A stretch of 31,085 bases of DNA from an uncultured Lachnospiraceae bacterium (GCA_910580015.1 CAJTVT010000035.1:1-31085), one strand, 5' to 3'. Positions 8,419-16,923 are shown, counted from the first letter of the stretch. Notes: generated from the letters alone by a model not told the origin. Translations and numbers: made by a program.

Positions 8419-8440
8419 CCGCGCAGATTCTGCGCAGCGG
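8419..8440 (+). promoter_or_regulatory. GC hairpin in the 5' leader of the secreted protein gene
   Basis: GCGCAG-ATT-CTGCGC at 8421-8435 is a perfect stem in an otherwise A+T-rich leader. An alternative fold uses CCGC/GCGG at the outside. It ends 4 bases before the AAAGGAG ribosome binding site and could modulate translation or protect the 5' end. Confidence 0.4.
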
Positions 8441-8459
8441 AAAGAAAGGAGTACAAAAG

Positions 8460-8879
8460 ATGAAGAGGAAATTTCTCATGGCACTGGCGTTGACAGGTAT
8501 GTTGACAATGCTTCCAGGAGTTTATGGAACAGCAATTCCAGTGCAGGCAGCTCAGGCAGCAGGCGGAGAACTGGTACAACCCAGGTATGTTAATGCAGCA
8601 ACCATTAATGCTGATTTGGTAATTAGTGGTAATACAGCCAGTTGTTATGCGAGTGCTACTGCAAAAAGATCTTGCCATATTAACGTGAAAATGCGTCTGC
8701 AACGCAAGGATGGTTCTAGTTGGTCTACGGTTTGTTCCTGGGTTGGATCGGCAGACAGTGTGATTAAGACTTTGAGTCAAACATTCTCACTGTCAACACG
8801 TGGAAGTTATCGCGTGAATGCGGAATTTAATGTAGGAGGAGAAGTGCTTACATACAACAGTAGTACGAAAACGTATTAA
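8460..8879 (+). CDS. Small secreted protein, family uncertain
   Basis: A 139-residue protein with a clear signal peptide (MKRKFLMALALTGMLTMLPG, cleavage probably after VQAAQA near residue 33). The mature part is about 105 residues, beta-rich, with the pattern NADLVISGNTASCYASATA, MRLQRKDGSSWSTVCSW and RGSYRVNAEF. It resembles small Lachnospiraceae exoproteins grouped as DUF6147-like; that assignment is from memory. It has two Cys in the mature part that could form a disulfide. Ribosome binding site GAAAGGAG lies at about 8445-8451. Function unknown. It is followed after one base by a 30-codon membrane peptide ORF. Confidence 0.75.
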   Translation: MKRKFLMALALTGMLTMLPGVYGTAIPVQAAQAAGGELVQPRYVNAATINADLVISGNTASCYASATAKRSCHINVKMRLQRKDGSSWSTVCSWVGSADSVIKTLSQTFSLSTRGSYRVNAEFNVGGEVLTYNSSTKTY

Positions 8880-8880
8880 C

Positions 8881-8973
8881 ATGAAGGATTTTATTGAAGG
8901 AAGCGCGTTTCTTCTGATCGTTTTTCTGGCGATCGTCTTGTCTAAAATGATTATTATGTTTTTCATGCTTTAA
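8881..8973 (+). CDS. 30-residue hydrophobic membrane peptide
   Basis: ATG 8881 starts one base after the stop of the secreted protein gene. The product begins MKDFIEGSAFLLIVFLAIVL and ends SKMIIMFFML. It has charged residues at positions 2, 3, 6 and 22 only, and one membrane helix from about residue 8 to 30. There is no ribosome binding site of its own, so expression would depend on translational coupling. Its stop lies 11 bases inside the convergent CobD-like gene. The clean hydrophobic pattern argues for a real micropeptide, but chance cannot be excluded. Confidence 0.4.
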   Translation: MKDFIEGSAFLLIVFLAIVLSKMIIMFFML

Positions 8974-10054
8974 GCAGGCAGGATAGAAGCTGATCGTTTT
9001 GCTCTGGCATCATAAAGCAAAAACGGATATATTTGTTATCCAGAAATGGAAATGTCGAGCAGTCACGTATCATCATATGTTCCCGGATGGCCCGGTCAAA
9101 GAGCTGGCCGGAAGTCAGCGTATCGTCCAGGATGCGCACCATCATAAAGTTTCCACTGGGGGGATATGCCTTAAAACGGCTATCTCTGGAAAACATTTCA
9201 TAGATACGGGAACGTTCTCCGGAAATTAACTTCCGGGTCTGAATCATATAGGAAGAATCCCGGAACATGATTTCTCCGGCAATGACAGCTAGAGAATTGA
9301 TGGTCCAGGGATTCTTTCTTGTATTAATGGTTTTAGCCAGATCTCGGTTTCCAGTTACCGCATATCCCAGACGCAGGCCAGGAGCAGCGAAGAATTTAGA
9401 AGTTCCCCGAAGAATGATAATATTGTTATAATATGCGGTCAGAGGTATGGAAGTAATTTCAGAGCAGTTGTCTGCAAATTCTACATAGGTCTCGTCCACC
9501 ATCACAAAAATATCATTCTGTTTGCATACATCCAGGATCTTGCGCATGGTTTTCTGGGAAACAGAGCCAGAAGTAGGGTTGTTGGGATTGCAGATCACCA
9601 CCAGATCGATGCTCTCATTGAGCTGAGCTGTAAAATCCTGGACATCTAAAATAAAATTCTGTTCCTCTTTCAAAGGATAATAGAGGCTGGTTCCTCCGCC
9701 CAGAGCGATTTCTCGTTCATATTCAGAGTAAGTTGGGCCCACAATCAGGGCTTTTTTGGGGTGTTCTATCTGAATAAAAAGGGAGATCAACTCTGTGGAG
9801 CCATTGCCCATAATAATCGAATCTGGGTCGATGTCCACATATGCTCCGATACAATTTCTCAGGGAGGTATATTCCCGATCTGGATAGGAAGTGATGGCGT
9901 CGATATGGCTGGCTAGAGTTTCTCGCAGTAGGGAAGATACGCCAAGAGGGTTGACGTTTGCACTGAAACTTATGATCTCTTCCTTCTTAACGCCGTAGAT
10001 GTGTTCAATTTTTTCTAAATCGCTTCCATGAAAATGGTCTTTGTGCTGAATCAT
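8963..10054 (-). CDS. CobD-like PLP-dependent enzyme (threonine-phosphate decarboxylase / HisC-type fold)
   Basis: A 363-residue fold-type I PLP enzyme. It begins with the CobD-style segment FHGSD...IISFSANVNPLG and contains GNGSTELI (88), VICNPNNPTSG (153-163), VDETYVEF with D187, and the Schiff-base lysine K220 in RGTSKFFAAPGLRLGYAV. The C-terminal MIRDCSTFPFLDNKYIRF matches the CobD hallmark better than HisC. CobD makes (R)-1-aminopropan-2-ol phosphate for the cobamide lower loop. No cobalamin or histidine gene is nearby, so the substrate is uncertain; related enzymes decarboxylate or transaminate phosphorylated amino acids. Ribosome binding site GGAGGAG sits about 5 bases before the ATG. 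It runs opposite to the next block. Confidence 0.8.
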   Translation of the reverse strand: MIQHKDHFHGSDLEKIEHIYGVKKEEIISFSANVNPLGVSSLLRETLASHIDAITSYPDREYTSLRNCIGAYVDIDPDSIIMGNGSTELISLFIQIEHPKKALIVGPTYSEYEREIALGGGTSLYYPLKEEQNFILDVQDFTAQLNESIDLVVICNPNNPTSGSVSQKTMRKILDVCKQNDIFVMVDETYVEFADNCSEITSIPLTAYYNNIIILRGTSKFFAAPGLRLGYAVTGNRDLAKTINTRKNPWTINSLAVIAGEIMFRDSSYMIQTRKLISGERSRIYEMFSRDSRFKAYPPSGNFMMVRILDDTLTSGQLFDRAIREHMMIRDCSTFPFLDNKYIRFCFMMPEQNDQLLSCLLKA

Positions 10055-10083
10055 ATTTCTCCTCCAAATTATAAATACGGCTG

Positions 10084-10112
10084 TTTACACAGACGTTGAA
10101 ATCGTTTATAAT
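10084..10112 (+). promoter_or_regulatory. Sigma-A promoter for the DUF5717-like operon
   Basis: TTTACA at 10084-10089, a 17-base spacer and TATAAT at 10107-10112. Transcription would begin near 10119, giving a leader of about 50 bases to the TTG start at 10169. Confidence 0.6.
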
Positions 10113-10119
10113 TATAGCA
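10111..10119 (-). promoter_or_regulatory. Extended -10 promoter for the CobD-like gene
   Basis: Read on the minus strand this is TGCTATAAT, an extended -10 element. It overlaps the -10 of the plus-strand promoter by two bases, so RNA polymerase probably cannot occupy both at once. Confidence 0.45.
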
Positions 10120-10168
10120 ACTCTTTTTATTATAACGATTATTGATAAAAAAGCAAGCAGGTGACGAT

Positions 10169-13100
10169 TTGCAGAGAAGAATAGAAGAACTGGCAGCGGG
10201 AATATGCCAAAGCCAATCTTCCATCCTTAAGTTTACGCCAGAAAAGTTAGAATTTGAGGTTTTGGAAGGAAATACTTATATAGGAAAGTTTTCAATTAAT
10301 AATATTCATAATATTCCCATAGAAGGAGTGATCTATACCTCCAGCCCTAGAATGGAGTGCTTAAATCCCAGATTTCAGGGAACAGCCATCACACAGGAAT
10401 TTCAATTTCACAGCCAAGGATTATGCGAAGGAGACTCCCAGAGCGGAAATTTTCACATTGTCAGCGATCAGGGGGAGTATATCCTTCCATTTTCTATGTC
10501 TGTCAGTCGGAATTATCCAGACAGTTCTCAGGGAAAGATACGAAGTATCATTGATTTTGCGAATCTGGCCCGCAAATCTTATGAGGAAGCAGTAAAAGTG
10601 TTTGCCAAGCCAGAATTTGCACAGATTTTTAAGGAACAAGAATATGAGGAACGTCTGATTTACCAGGGCTTGTGCCGCAAACCGTGTACACAGGTCCAAG
10701 TGGAAGAATTTCTTGTGGCGGCTCGCAAAAAGGAGCGAGTAACCTTCCAAGTGGAAGAGGTTGTTCGAGAGTACAGCAATGTGACAGAACCCCAGAAGCA
10801 TTATTTGACCTTGAAAAAAGATGGCTGGGGCTATTTTGCAATGGATGTTAAGGCAGATGGGGATTGGTTACAGCTTATGAAACATCGTTTTACGGATGTG
10901 GATTTTGTGGGAAGCCGTGGCATGGTAGAATATATGGTTTTGCCAGAGAAATTTCATGCTGGAAATAATTATGGAAGGCTTATTTTAGAGACCCCATTTC
11001 AGAGAGAAGAGATTGAGCTATGTGCCAGAGGTCCCGCCACTTTGCGGGGAAGGTCGGTACAGCTCATTCAGAAAAAACAGATTGAGCTTACCAAGGTGTA
11101 TCTGAACTTTGGATTTAAAAAATCTGTGACAGGGGTATGGGCAAAACAGACAGGTAGGATATTGGAGGAATTGTTGGATCTGAAGCCAGACAATCTCTGG
11201 TATATGCTTGCCAAAGCGCAGGTGTTTTTGGTGAATCGGCAGCGCCAGGAAGCAGAGTGGGTGTTGGACGCTTTTCAGCGCAAAAAAGTGGATAAGAATA
11301 CGGATTTGTATGCTTATTATTTATACTTATGTACCCTTCGGGAACCAGAGCCAACCTATGTGAATCGATGTACCAGCCAGATACGCAAAATTCAACTCAG
11401 GAACCAGGAGAATCCAGTGTTGTTGTGGATTTTGCTGTTTTTGGAGGAGGATTTGAATTTTAACAAGGGCAGAAGACTTGAGGTGATTGAACGGTTTTTA
11501 GAACAGCACGGAGAAAGTGTGCTGCTGTATCTGGAAGCATGGCGTATTTTGGAGAAAGAACCATTTCTATTGGGCAGATTTCTAGAGTTTGATCGCAAGA
11601 TATTGAATTTTGTGGTAAAGCATCATGGGCTTACGCCAGGGATGGTGGGACAGGTTGTGAAGCTAGTGCCAGAGATTCCGTCATTTGATATGGTGTGGTA
11701 TCGTATTTTGAGGGCATGTTATCAGATTGTGCCAGGTAAGGAGACATTGCAGGCAGTTTGCAGTTACTGCATTAAAGGGCAACGTTATGGGAACGAATAC
11801 TGGAAATGGTATCAGCTCGGTGTGGCGGAAGAGCTGCGAATTGCTGGATTATATGAAGCATGGGTATTATCTGCGGATCAGGAACAGATGGATAAATTGC
11901 CAAAGCCCATTGTCCTGTATTTTCAATCTTATAGTAATCTTGCCAGTGGTCCACAGGCGCAGCTTTATGCAGCGATGATCCATAATAAGACCCAGTGGAA
12001 AGGCGTATGGTCTCATTACCGCACAAATATCCAGGAGTTTGCCATGCGACAGTTAAAAGCGGGTAAAATTGATGAAGCAATGGCAGTTATTTATCGGGAA
12101 GTCTTAAACCCAGATATGTTGGTGGGAGAATATGGAGAGGATTTGGCAAGGGTATTATTTACCTGTGAGGTGAGCTGTGATAATTCTAATGCCAGTAATG
12201 TTGTTGTGTATCAGCATCCGTTGAAAAAGGGCCAGGTAATGCCCATGATCCGCGGAAAAGGGTATGTAAATATATACAGTAGCAGTTGGAAGATTTTACT
12301 GGAGGATGCCACAGGCAGAAGATTTTTGCCAGGCAAGGAGCTGAAGGTTAGACCGCTGTTAGACAGTGAACAGTTTCTGATGAAGGGAATTGCATGCGCT
12401 AAGAATAAACTTCCATATTTGTTAAAATACTTTGATAAGAAGAAAATTTGGCAGACTTATGAGCCAGAGGATCTCGTGTATCTTCAGTCAATTGTGGATT
12501 CAAAAGTGATCAGCGAAATTTATCGGGAGGAGCTACGTCCTCAGATGGTAGCATATTTCTATGACAATTATACTGGGGATATGCTGGATGAATTTCTACT
12601 AAATCTGTCTTTTGAGGGGATTGAAAAGCAGGCAAGAGAGAAGCTTATGAATCTTTTGGTGGCAAGGCATCATTACAGGCGTGCGTATGAGCTGTTGGAG
12701 CAATATGGCAGTGAGCGGATTTCCCCTGTCAGACTTGTACATGTGATTTGTCGCCGTCTGGACGAAATGGAACAGGAACATGCAGACGAATTTCTTCTTG
12801 GGTTGTGTCGGAATGTGTTTCTCAGGGGAAAATATAATGAACAGATTCTGCTATATATGTGCAGATATTTCCATGGAAGCCTGGAAGAAATGCTTAGGCT
12901 TTGGAAGGCAGCTTGTAATTTTGAGTTAGATACATACGAGCTGGAGGAACACTGCCTGGAACGGTTTTTATATACGGGAGATTTTCTGCCAGATTTGGAG
13001 GGAGTTTTTGAACAATACAGCAGGAGTCAGGGGAAGGAACAGATTATCCTGGCATATCTTACCAGTATGTCTCATCAACATCTCGTCAAGGATGCAGTGA

Positions 13101-13705
13101 TATCAGATTATACGTTCCACAAGCTGTTGTTTTTCCTCCGTCAGGGGCAGAAGCTGAGCTTTGTGTGCAGAATGGCATTTCTAAAATGGTGTGCGTCTCA
13201 GAAGAATCTGGTGGGAGAGGAATTGGATTTTGCAGAGGAATTATTGGATGAGGCGTTAAAAAATGGGATTTATTTCTCTTTTTTTCAATGTCTGCCACAG
13301 TTTTTGAAAGAAAAATATCTGTTTCATGACAGAGAGGTTGTGGAATATCATACAGATCCTGGGGCAAGGGTATTGATTGCCTATCTTCCAGAAGGAGAGA
13401 CAGAGTACGTGGAGTGTGAAATGCACAAAATGTACGATGGGATCTTCGCAAAAGAATTTCTTTTATTTTATGGGGAGAGCCTTCCATATTATATCAAGGA
13501 AGAGCAGGATGGGGAATGGAAGGTAACGCAGAGCGGTGAAGTCCAAAGACAGCAGCTTGTCAGTGGAGGGGAGGATAGTCGTTATGAGTGGATCAGTGAC
13601 ATGATGGCTGGATGGAATCTGAAGGACGAAACAACTGTTTTGAAGCGGTTGGAATCCTATGGATATCTGGACGAATTGGTCAATAAGGAATTTACGGTAA
13701 TTTAA
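10169..13705 (+). CDS. Large Ig-like plus TPR/helical-repeat protein (DUF5717-like)
   Basis: A 1178-residue protein with no signal peptide. It opens with LQRRIEELAAGI, followed by beta-rich Ig-like segments to about residue 290 (FTPEKLEFEVLEGNTYIGKF; YILPFSMSVSRNYP; then EIELCARGP). Helical TPR-like repeats follow over some 800 residues (WYMLAKAQVFLVNRQRQEAE; YLEAWRILEKEPF). Chance annotation would start at TTG 10142, but that lies about 22 bases from the transcription start with no ribosome binding site. TTG 10169 has AGGTGA just ahead and gives the start I expect for DUF5717. It is probably a cytoplasmic scaffold. It leads a four-gene unit with an actin-fold protein, a TPR adaptor and a membrane coiled-coil protein. 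Function unknown. Confidence 0.75.
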   Translation: MQRRIEELAAGICQSQSSILKFTPEKLEFEVLEGNTYIGKFSINNIHNIPIEGVIYTSSPRMECLNPRFQGTAITQEFQFHSQGLCEGDSQSGNFHIVSDQGEYILPFSMSVSRNYPDSSQGKIRSIIDFANLARKSYEEAVKVFAKPEFAQIFKEQEYEERLIYQGLCRKPCTQVQVEEFLVAARKKERVTFQVEEVVREYSNVTEPQKHYLTLKKDGWGYFAMDVKADGDWLQLMKHRFTDVDFVGSRGMVEYMVLPEKFHAGNNYGRLILETPFQREEIELCARGPATLRGRSVQLIQKKQIELTKVYLNFGFKKSVTGVWAKQTGRILEELLDLKPDNLWYMLAKAQVFLVNRQRQEAEWVLDAFQRKKVDKNTDLYAYYLYLCTLREPEPTYVNRCTSQIRKIQLRNQENPVLLWILLFLEEDLNFNKGRRLEVIERFLEQHGESVLLYLEAWRILEKEPFLLGRFLEFDRKILNFVVKHHGLTPGMVGQVVKLVPEIPSFDMVWYRILRACYQIVPGKETLQAVCSYCIKGQRYGNEYWKWYQLGVAEELRIAGLYEAWVLSADQEQMDKLPKPIVLYFQSYSNLASGPQAQLYAAMIHNKTQWKGVWSHYRTNIQEFAMRQLKAGKIDEAMAVIYREVLNPDMLVGEYGEDLARVLFTCEVSCDNSNASNVVVYQHPLKKGQVMPMIRGKGYVNIYSSSWKILLEDATGRRFLPGKELKVRPLLDSEQFLMKGIACAKNKLPYLLKYFDKKKIWQTYEPEDLVYLQSIVDSKVISEIYREELRPQMVAYFYDNYTGDMLDEFLLNLSFEGIEKQAREKLMNLLVARHHYRRAYELLEQYGSERISPVRLVHVICRRLDEMEQEHADEFLLGLCRNVFLRGKYNEQILLYMCRYFHGSLEEMLRLWKAACNFELDTYELEEHCLERFLYTGDFLPDLEGVFEQYSRSQGKEQIILAYLTSMSHQHLVKDAVISDYTFHKLLFFLRQGQKLSFVCRMAFLKWCASQKNLVGEELDFAEELLDEALKNGIYFSFFQCLPQFLKEKYLFHDREVVEYHTDPGARVLIAYLPEGETEYVECEMHKMYDGIFAKEFLLFYGESLPYYIKEEQDGEWKVTQSGEVQRQQLVSGGEDSRYEWISDMMAGWNLKDETTVLKRLESYGYLDELVNKEFTVI

Positions 13706-13718
13706 GGCAGGTGTGAAG

Positions 13719-14969
13719 ATGAAACCAGGTAGAGAGGAATGGTATATCGGGATAGAAGCGGGCAAGCGTTTTACACAGATTAGTTGCTATCATGTGGGAC
13801 AGGCGGAACCGGAGACGAAAAGCACTCTGGCAGGGTCAGAGTTATATCAGATTCCCACGGCGGTCTGCAAGCGCAAGCAGAATGGGAAGTGGTGCATTGG
13901 GGAGGAGGCCAAAAAGCTTGCAGAGCGGGAGGAGGGCTATTATGCCAATGAGCTGCTAAGCCTTGCCTTTAGCAAGAAAACAATTTTTCTGGATGTGGCT
14001 TATCCAGCACAGGAACTGTACCTGATCTTTTTGCGCAAGGTTCTTCGCCTGGCACTTCCCCCACAGGGAGTGGAAGCAGTGACAAAGTGCATTTTTACCC
14101 TGGACAGGATCACAGAGGAGACGCCAGCATTTGTGCGGGAAATGGCAATGAAGCTGGGGCTGAAAGAACAACAGATTCAGATTCAGGATCACAGAGAGAG
14201 TTTTTATGCCTATGTGGTCTTTCAGGAGCTTACATTGTGGAAGCATCAAGTGATGTTGTTTGAAGAAGAGGGCAATGGCGTGATCTGTCGTTTGCTCTCT
14301 TGCGATCCGAAGACAAGACCGAAGGTGGCCAAGGTGGCAGAGGCATTTCTTGGAAAGTTGCCAGAGGATAAAGAGGAGCGAGATAGGGCATTTCAGGAAA
14401 TGCTTACGCAGGTGCTGGCGGGAAGAGTTGTTTCATCTATCTATCTGATCGGTGATGGATTTGAGGGAGACTGGATGGAGGATTCTTTAAAGCTTGTGTG
14501 CAGGGGAAGAAGAGCATTTCAGGGGAAAAATCTGTATACCAAAGGCGCGTGTTATGCCGGACTGCTTCAAGTACATCAGGAGGAAGCAGAGACGGTATAT
14601 TTTTGTGAATATAAGGTGAAGGAACATGTATCTCTCAAGGTGAGCCGGCAAGACGAGACGTTTTTCTATCCACTGGCGGAGGCTGGATGCAACCATCACC
14701 AGATAGGAAAAGAAATTCGCATTTTACTGGAGGGGGAGCCAGCTTTGGAGCTGTGGTTTCAAATGCCTGGCAGTAAGGAGGCAAGAATTGAAAGTCTAGA
14801 GCTTTCTGGATTGCTGGTGTCAGAATGGGAGAGAAGTAGGCTGAAAATCTCGGTTTCTCCTGGACAGGCAGGATGTATTCTCTTACATGTGAAGGATTTA
14901 GGATTTGGGGACTTGAAGCCGGGGACTGGATTGGAATGGGAGTATGAAATTGGGAAGGAGCAGTCATGA
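13719..14969 (+). CDS. Actin/Hsp70-fold-like protein (DUF5716-like)
   Basis: A 416-residue protein. The N-terminus WYIGIEAGKRFTQISCYHVG has the shape of the phosphate-1 loop of Hsp70/actin-fold ATPases (usually IGIDxGxxxTxIS), with Glu in place of the usual Asp. TFTLDRI and the later IYLIGDGFEGDWMEDSLKL mimic the phosphate-2/adenosine motifs (normally GGxxxxP). A beta-rich domain (about 290-416) takes the place of the Hsp70 substrate domain. I assign it to DUF5716 by neighbourhood and sequence pattern, from memory. It starts 13 bases after the previous stop, at ATG 13719 with GGCAGGTG ahead (a GTG at 13713 is in frame but worse placed). It overlaps the next gene by 4 bases. Nucleotide binding is uncertain. 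Confidence 0.7.
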   Translation: MKPGREEWYIGIEAGKRFTQISCYHVGQAEPETKSTLAGSELYQIPTAVCKRKQNGKWCIGEEAKKLAEREEGYYANELLSLAFSKKTIFLDVAYPAQELYLIFLRKVLRLALPPQGVEAVTKCIFTLDRITEETPAFVREMAMKLGLKEQQIQIQDHRESFYAYVVFQELTLWKHQVMLFEEEGNGVICRLLSCDPKTRPKVAKVAEAFLGKLPEDKEERDRAFQEMLTQVLAGRVVSSIYLIGDGFEGDWMEDSLKLVCRGRRAFQGKNLYTKGACYAGLLQVHQEEAETVYFCEYKVKEHVSLKVSRQDETFFYPLAEAGCNHHQIGKEIRILLEGEPALELWFQMPGSKEARIESLELSGLLVSEWERSRLKISVSPGQAGCILLHVKDLGFGDLKPGTGLEWEYEIGKEQS

Positions 14970-15700
14970 GCAGAGTGTGGTTATGCCAGGATCCTCTGGC
15001 AGAACAGCCATATATAGTGAACAAGAATATTAGCTTGTATTCTTTTGAAGAATTGTGCTATTATTTATTCCAGAATGCAGAGTCTGTGGAGGAGAGCTTT
15101 TTTAATGGAATGTTGTGTCAGTGGCTTTCTGAAGAGCTGGGAAAGAAGAAGCTGGCCAAGCGGTTGTCTGACGGGATGGAGCTTGAAAAGAGTGGCTCTT
15201 GGTGTATGGAACAGATATTGAGGGCAGGAGGTTTTTATCGTATTCAGGATATCGAGCAGGCATTGAGTATGGCAAAAAGTATGGAAGATAAAAGTCCAGC
15301 CCAGCGTGCAAAATTGCGGGGGGATCGGCTCCTTTTGTCAGGGCGATATCGGGATGCATTAAGACAGTACCGCAAAGCGTTAAAGGAGGAGTCTGATGCG
15401 TCTTTTCGCGGGCGGATTTGGCATAATATTGGAACTTTGTATGCCAGACAGTTTTTGTTTGCGCCTGCGTCAGAATGTTATAAATTTGCCTATGAAATCG
15501 GACAGCAGTCAGAAAGCAGTGAGGCATATCTTCTGGCTCTTTCCTGTCGAGAAAAACAAGTATCTGGACGTAAGAGCAGTTTAGATGAGCAGCTTAAACA
15601 GCTTCGGGAAGTCAAAAGATCCGGCAAACGGGTTGATTATGAGCAGCAGATGGAACAGCTATTGCTGCAACTAAGAACAGAGTATAGGAAAAGTGAGTAG
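14966..15700 (+). CDS. TPR-like adaptor protein
   Basis: A 244-residue soluble protein. TPR-type helix pairs are visible at about residues 110-195 (AKLRGDRLLLSGRYRDALRQ; GRIWHNIGTLYARQFLFAPA), and the C-terminus is a charged coiled coil (LDEQLKQLREVKRSGKRVDY). The first 90 residues are of unknown fold (SLYSFEELCYYLFQNAESVE). Its ATG overlaps the stop of the actin-fold gene, and AAGGAG lies 5 bases upstream, so its amount is probably tied to that protein. TPR adaptors commonly dock Hsp70 partners; whether that holds here is inference. Confidence 0.75.
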   Translation: MSRVWLCQDPLAEQPYIVNKNISLYSFEELCYYLFQNAESVEESFFNGMLCQWLSEELGKKKLAKRLSDGMELEKSGSWCMEQILRAGGFYRIQDIEQALSMAKSMEDKSPAQRAKLRGDRLLLSGRYRDALRQYRKALKEESDASFRGRIWHNIGTLYARQFLFAPASECYKFAYEIGQQSESSEAYLLALSCREKQVSGRKSSLDEQLKQLREVKRSGKRVDYEQQMEQLLLQLRTEYRKSE

Positions 15701-15701
15701 A

Positions 15702-16868
15702 ATGGGATTATTCAGAAAAAAGAAGAGACCAAAATATGTAGAAGAAGTTTTGGATTACCATGGACAGGAACTGCCAAAGCCGCAGAAAAAGCCGAAGGTG
15801 CGAAAAAGCCCTGCCATGGTATATTGTGAACAACTTCTGAAAGATGCGAAAGCATTAGAGGAAAATAAGCGAGAATATAAGATTGTCACGGATTATTTGA
15901 CGGATATACAGACCATTGAGAATTTGCCAGAAGAGGAGTTTGCGGTGGTACAGGAGATCGCACAGAATGTTACGGCACTCAATGCTTCCAGAGATGCTTA
16001 TTTAAACAAAGCAAAAACGATCTCAGATGCGCAGTTTGCTCAGATGGAGCAGATGGAGGATCAGATTCCAGATGCGATTAAGCGTTTGAAAGAAAACGAA
16101 GCTTATCAGACTGTGGTGAAGAGGGATATGCAATATCTGGAAGGGGAACGGGAGGAGTGGCGATATTATAAGGAGGCCCTGGAGCAGGAAAGTCATATCT
16201 TGCGGAGATTGCTGTATGTGTTGGCTGCTGTATTTATCGTGGCATTAGCATTGATCCTTGTTCTGTCGCCTATCCTGCATTACGATATCCGCACACCTTT
16301 TTTGGTGGCAGCCCTTGTAGCGGGAGCAGTGGGAGGATTGATGGTTCTGCGTATTCAGAATGATGTGACAGATATCCGCAGATCTCAGGCAAATATCAAT
16401 CGTGCCACCACGCTTTTGAATCGAATTTCATTTAAGTACGTCAATGTAACCAATGCGGTAGATTATGCCTGTGAAAAATTTCATGTAAAGAATTCCTATG
16501 AATTTAATTATATGTGGGAGCAATATCTAGAAGCAGTGCAGGAACGGGAGAGATATCAACGTGCCAATGATGAGCTGGAATTTTATAATGATAAGCTGAT
16601 ACGACTGCTTCAGGGATATCATCTCTATGACGCGAGAATCTGGATTTATCAGGCGCATGCCTTGATGGATAAAAAGGAGATGGTGGAGGTTAAGCATGAA
16701 CTTGTGGTCCGCCGCCAGAAACTTAGAGGCAGCATGGAAGATCAGGTGGCAAATATTCAGGCCATCAAAGATGAGATCCAGAGATTGGTGAAGGAGCATC
16801 CTGGAAATGAGGATGAAATTCAGGGGATTCTGGATTCTTTGGATCAGATGTGCGGACTATCTGCTTAG
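15702..16868 (+). CDS. Coiled-coil protein with a two-helix membrane hairpin
   Basis: A 388-residue protein. A basic N-terminus (MGLFRKKKRPKYVEEVLDYH) is followed by a long acidic coiled coil (about 50-165). Two membrane helices come next (LLYVLAAVFIVALALILVLS near 170-193 and FLVAALVAGAVGGLMVL near 200-217), then a second long coiled coil to the end. Both coiled-coil arms would lie on the same side of the membrane, probably the cytoplasm. ATG 15702 directly follows the previous stop; a GTG at 15693 is also possible. It closes the four-gene unit and may anchor the complex to the membrane. I do not recognise a named family with confidence. Confidence 0.75.
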   Translation: MGLFRKKKRPKYVEEVLDYHGQELPKPQKKPKVRKSPAMVYCEQLLKDAKALEENKREYKIVTDYLTDIQTIENLPEEEFAVVQEIAQNVTALNASRDAYLNKAKTISDAQFAQMEQMEDQIPDAIKRLKENEAYQTVVKRDMQYLEGEREEWRYYKEALEQESHILRRLLYVLAAVFIVALALILVLSPILHYDIRTPFLVAALVAGAVGGLMVLRIQNDVTDIRRSQANINRATTLLNRISFKYVNVTNAVDYACEKFHVKNSYEFNYMWEQYLEAVQERERYQRANDELEFYNDKLIRLLQGYHLYDARIWIYQAHALMDKKEMVEVKHELVVRRQKLRGSMEDQVANIQAIKDEIQRLVKEHPGNEDEIQGILDSLDQMCGLSA

Positions 16869-16923
16869 AGTGTGTCAGGTAGAGGGGTTATAATGTCAAA
16901 TTCGGAAAACTGAGCATACTTTG

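Larger units (their letters stand above)
7850..8459. other. 610-bp gap without a convincing protein gene
   Basis: It holds an intrinsic terminator (8098-8146), a small GC hairpin (GGGTGC/GCGCCC near 8164-8178), an inverted repeat (8184-8232), an A+T-rich tract with TATAAT at 8353-8358, and a hairpin next to the following gene. A near-direct repeat ATCAGG(C/A)TGTCAG occurs in the terminator and again about 25 bases later. The terminator without a preceding gene leaves room for a small RNA, but I cannot see a good promoter for it. Confidence 0.5.
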
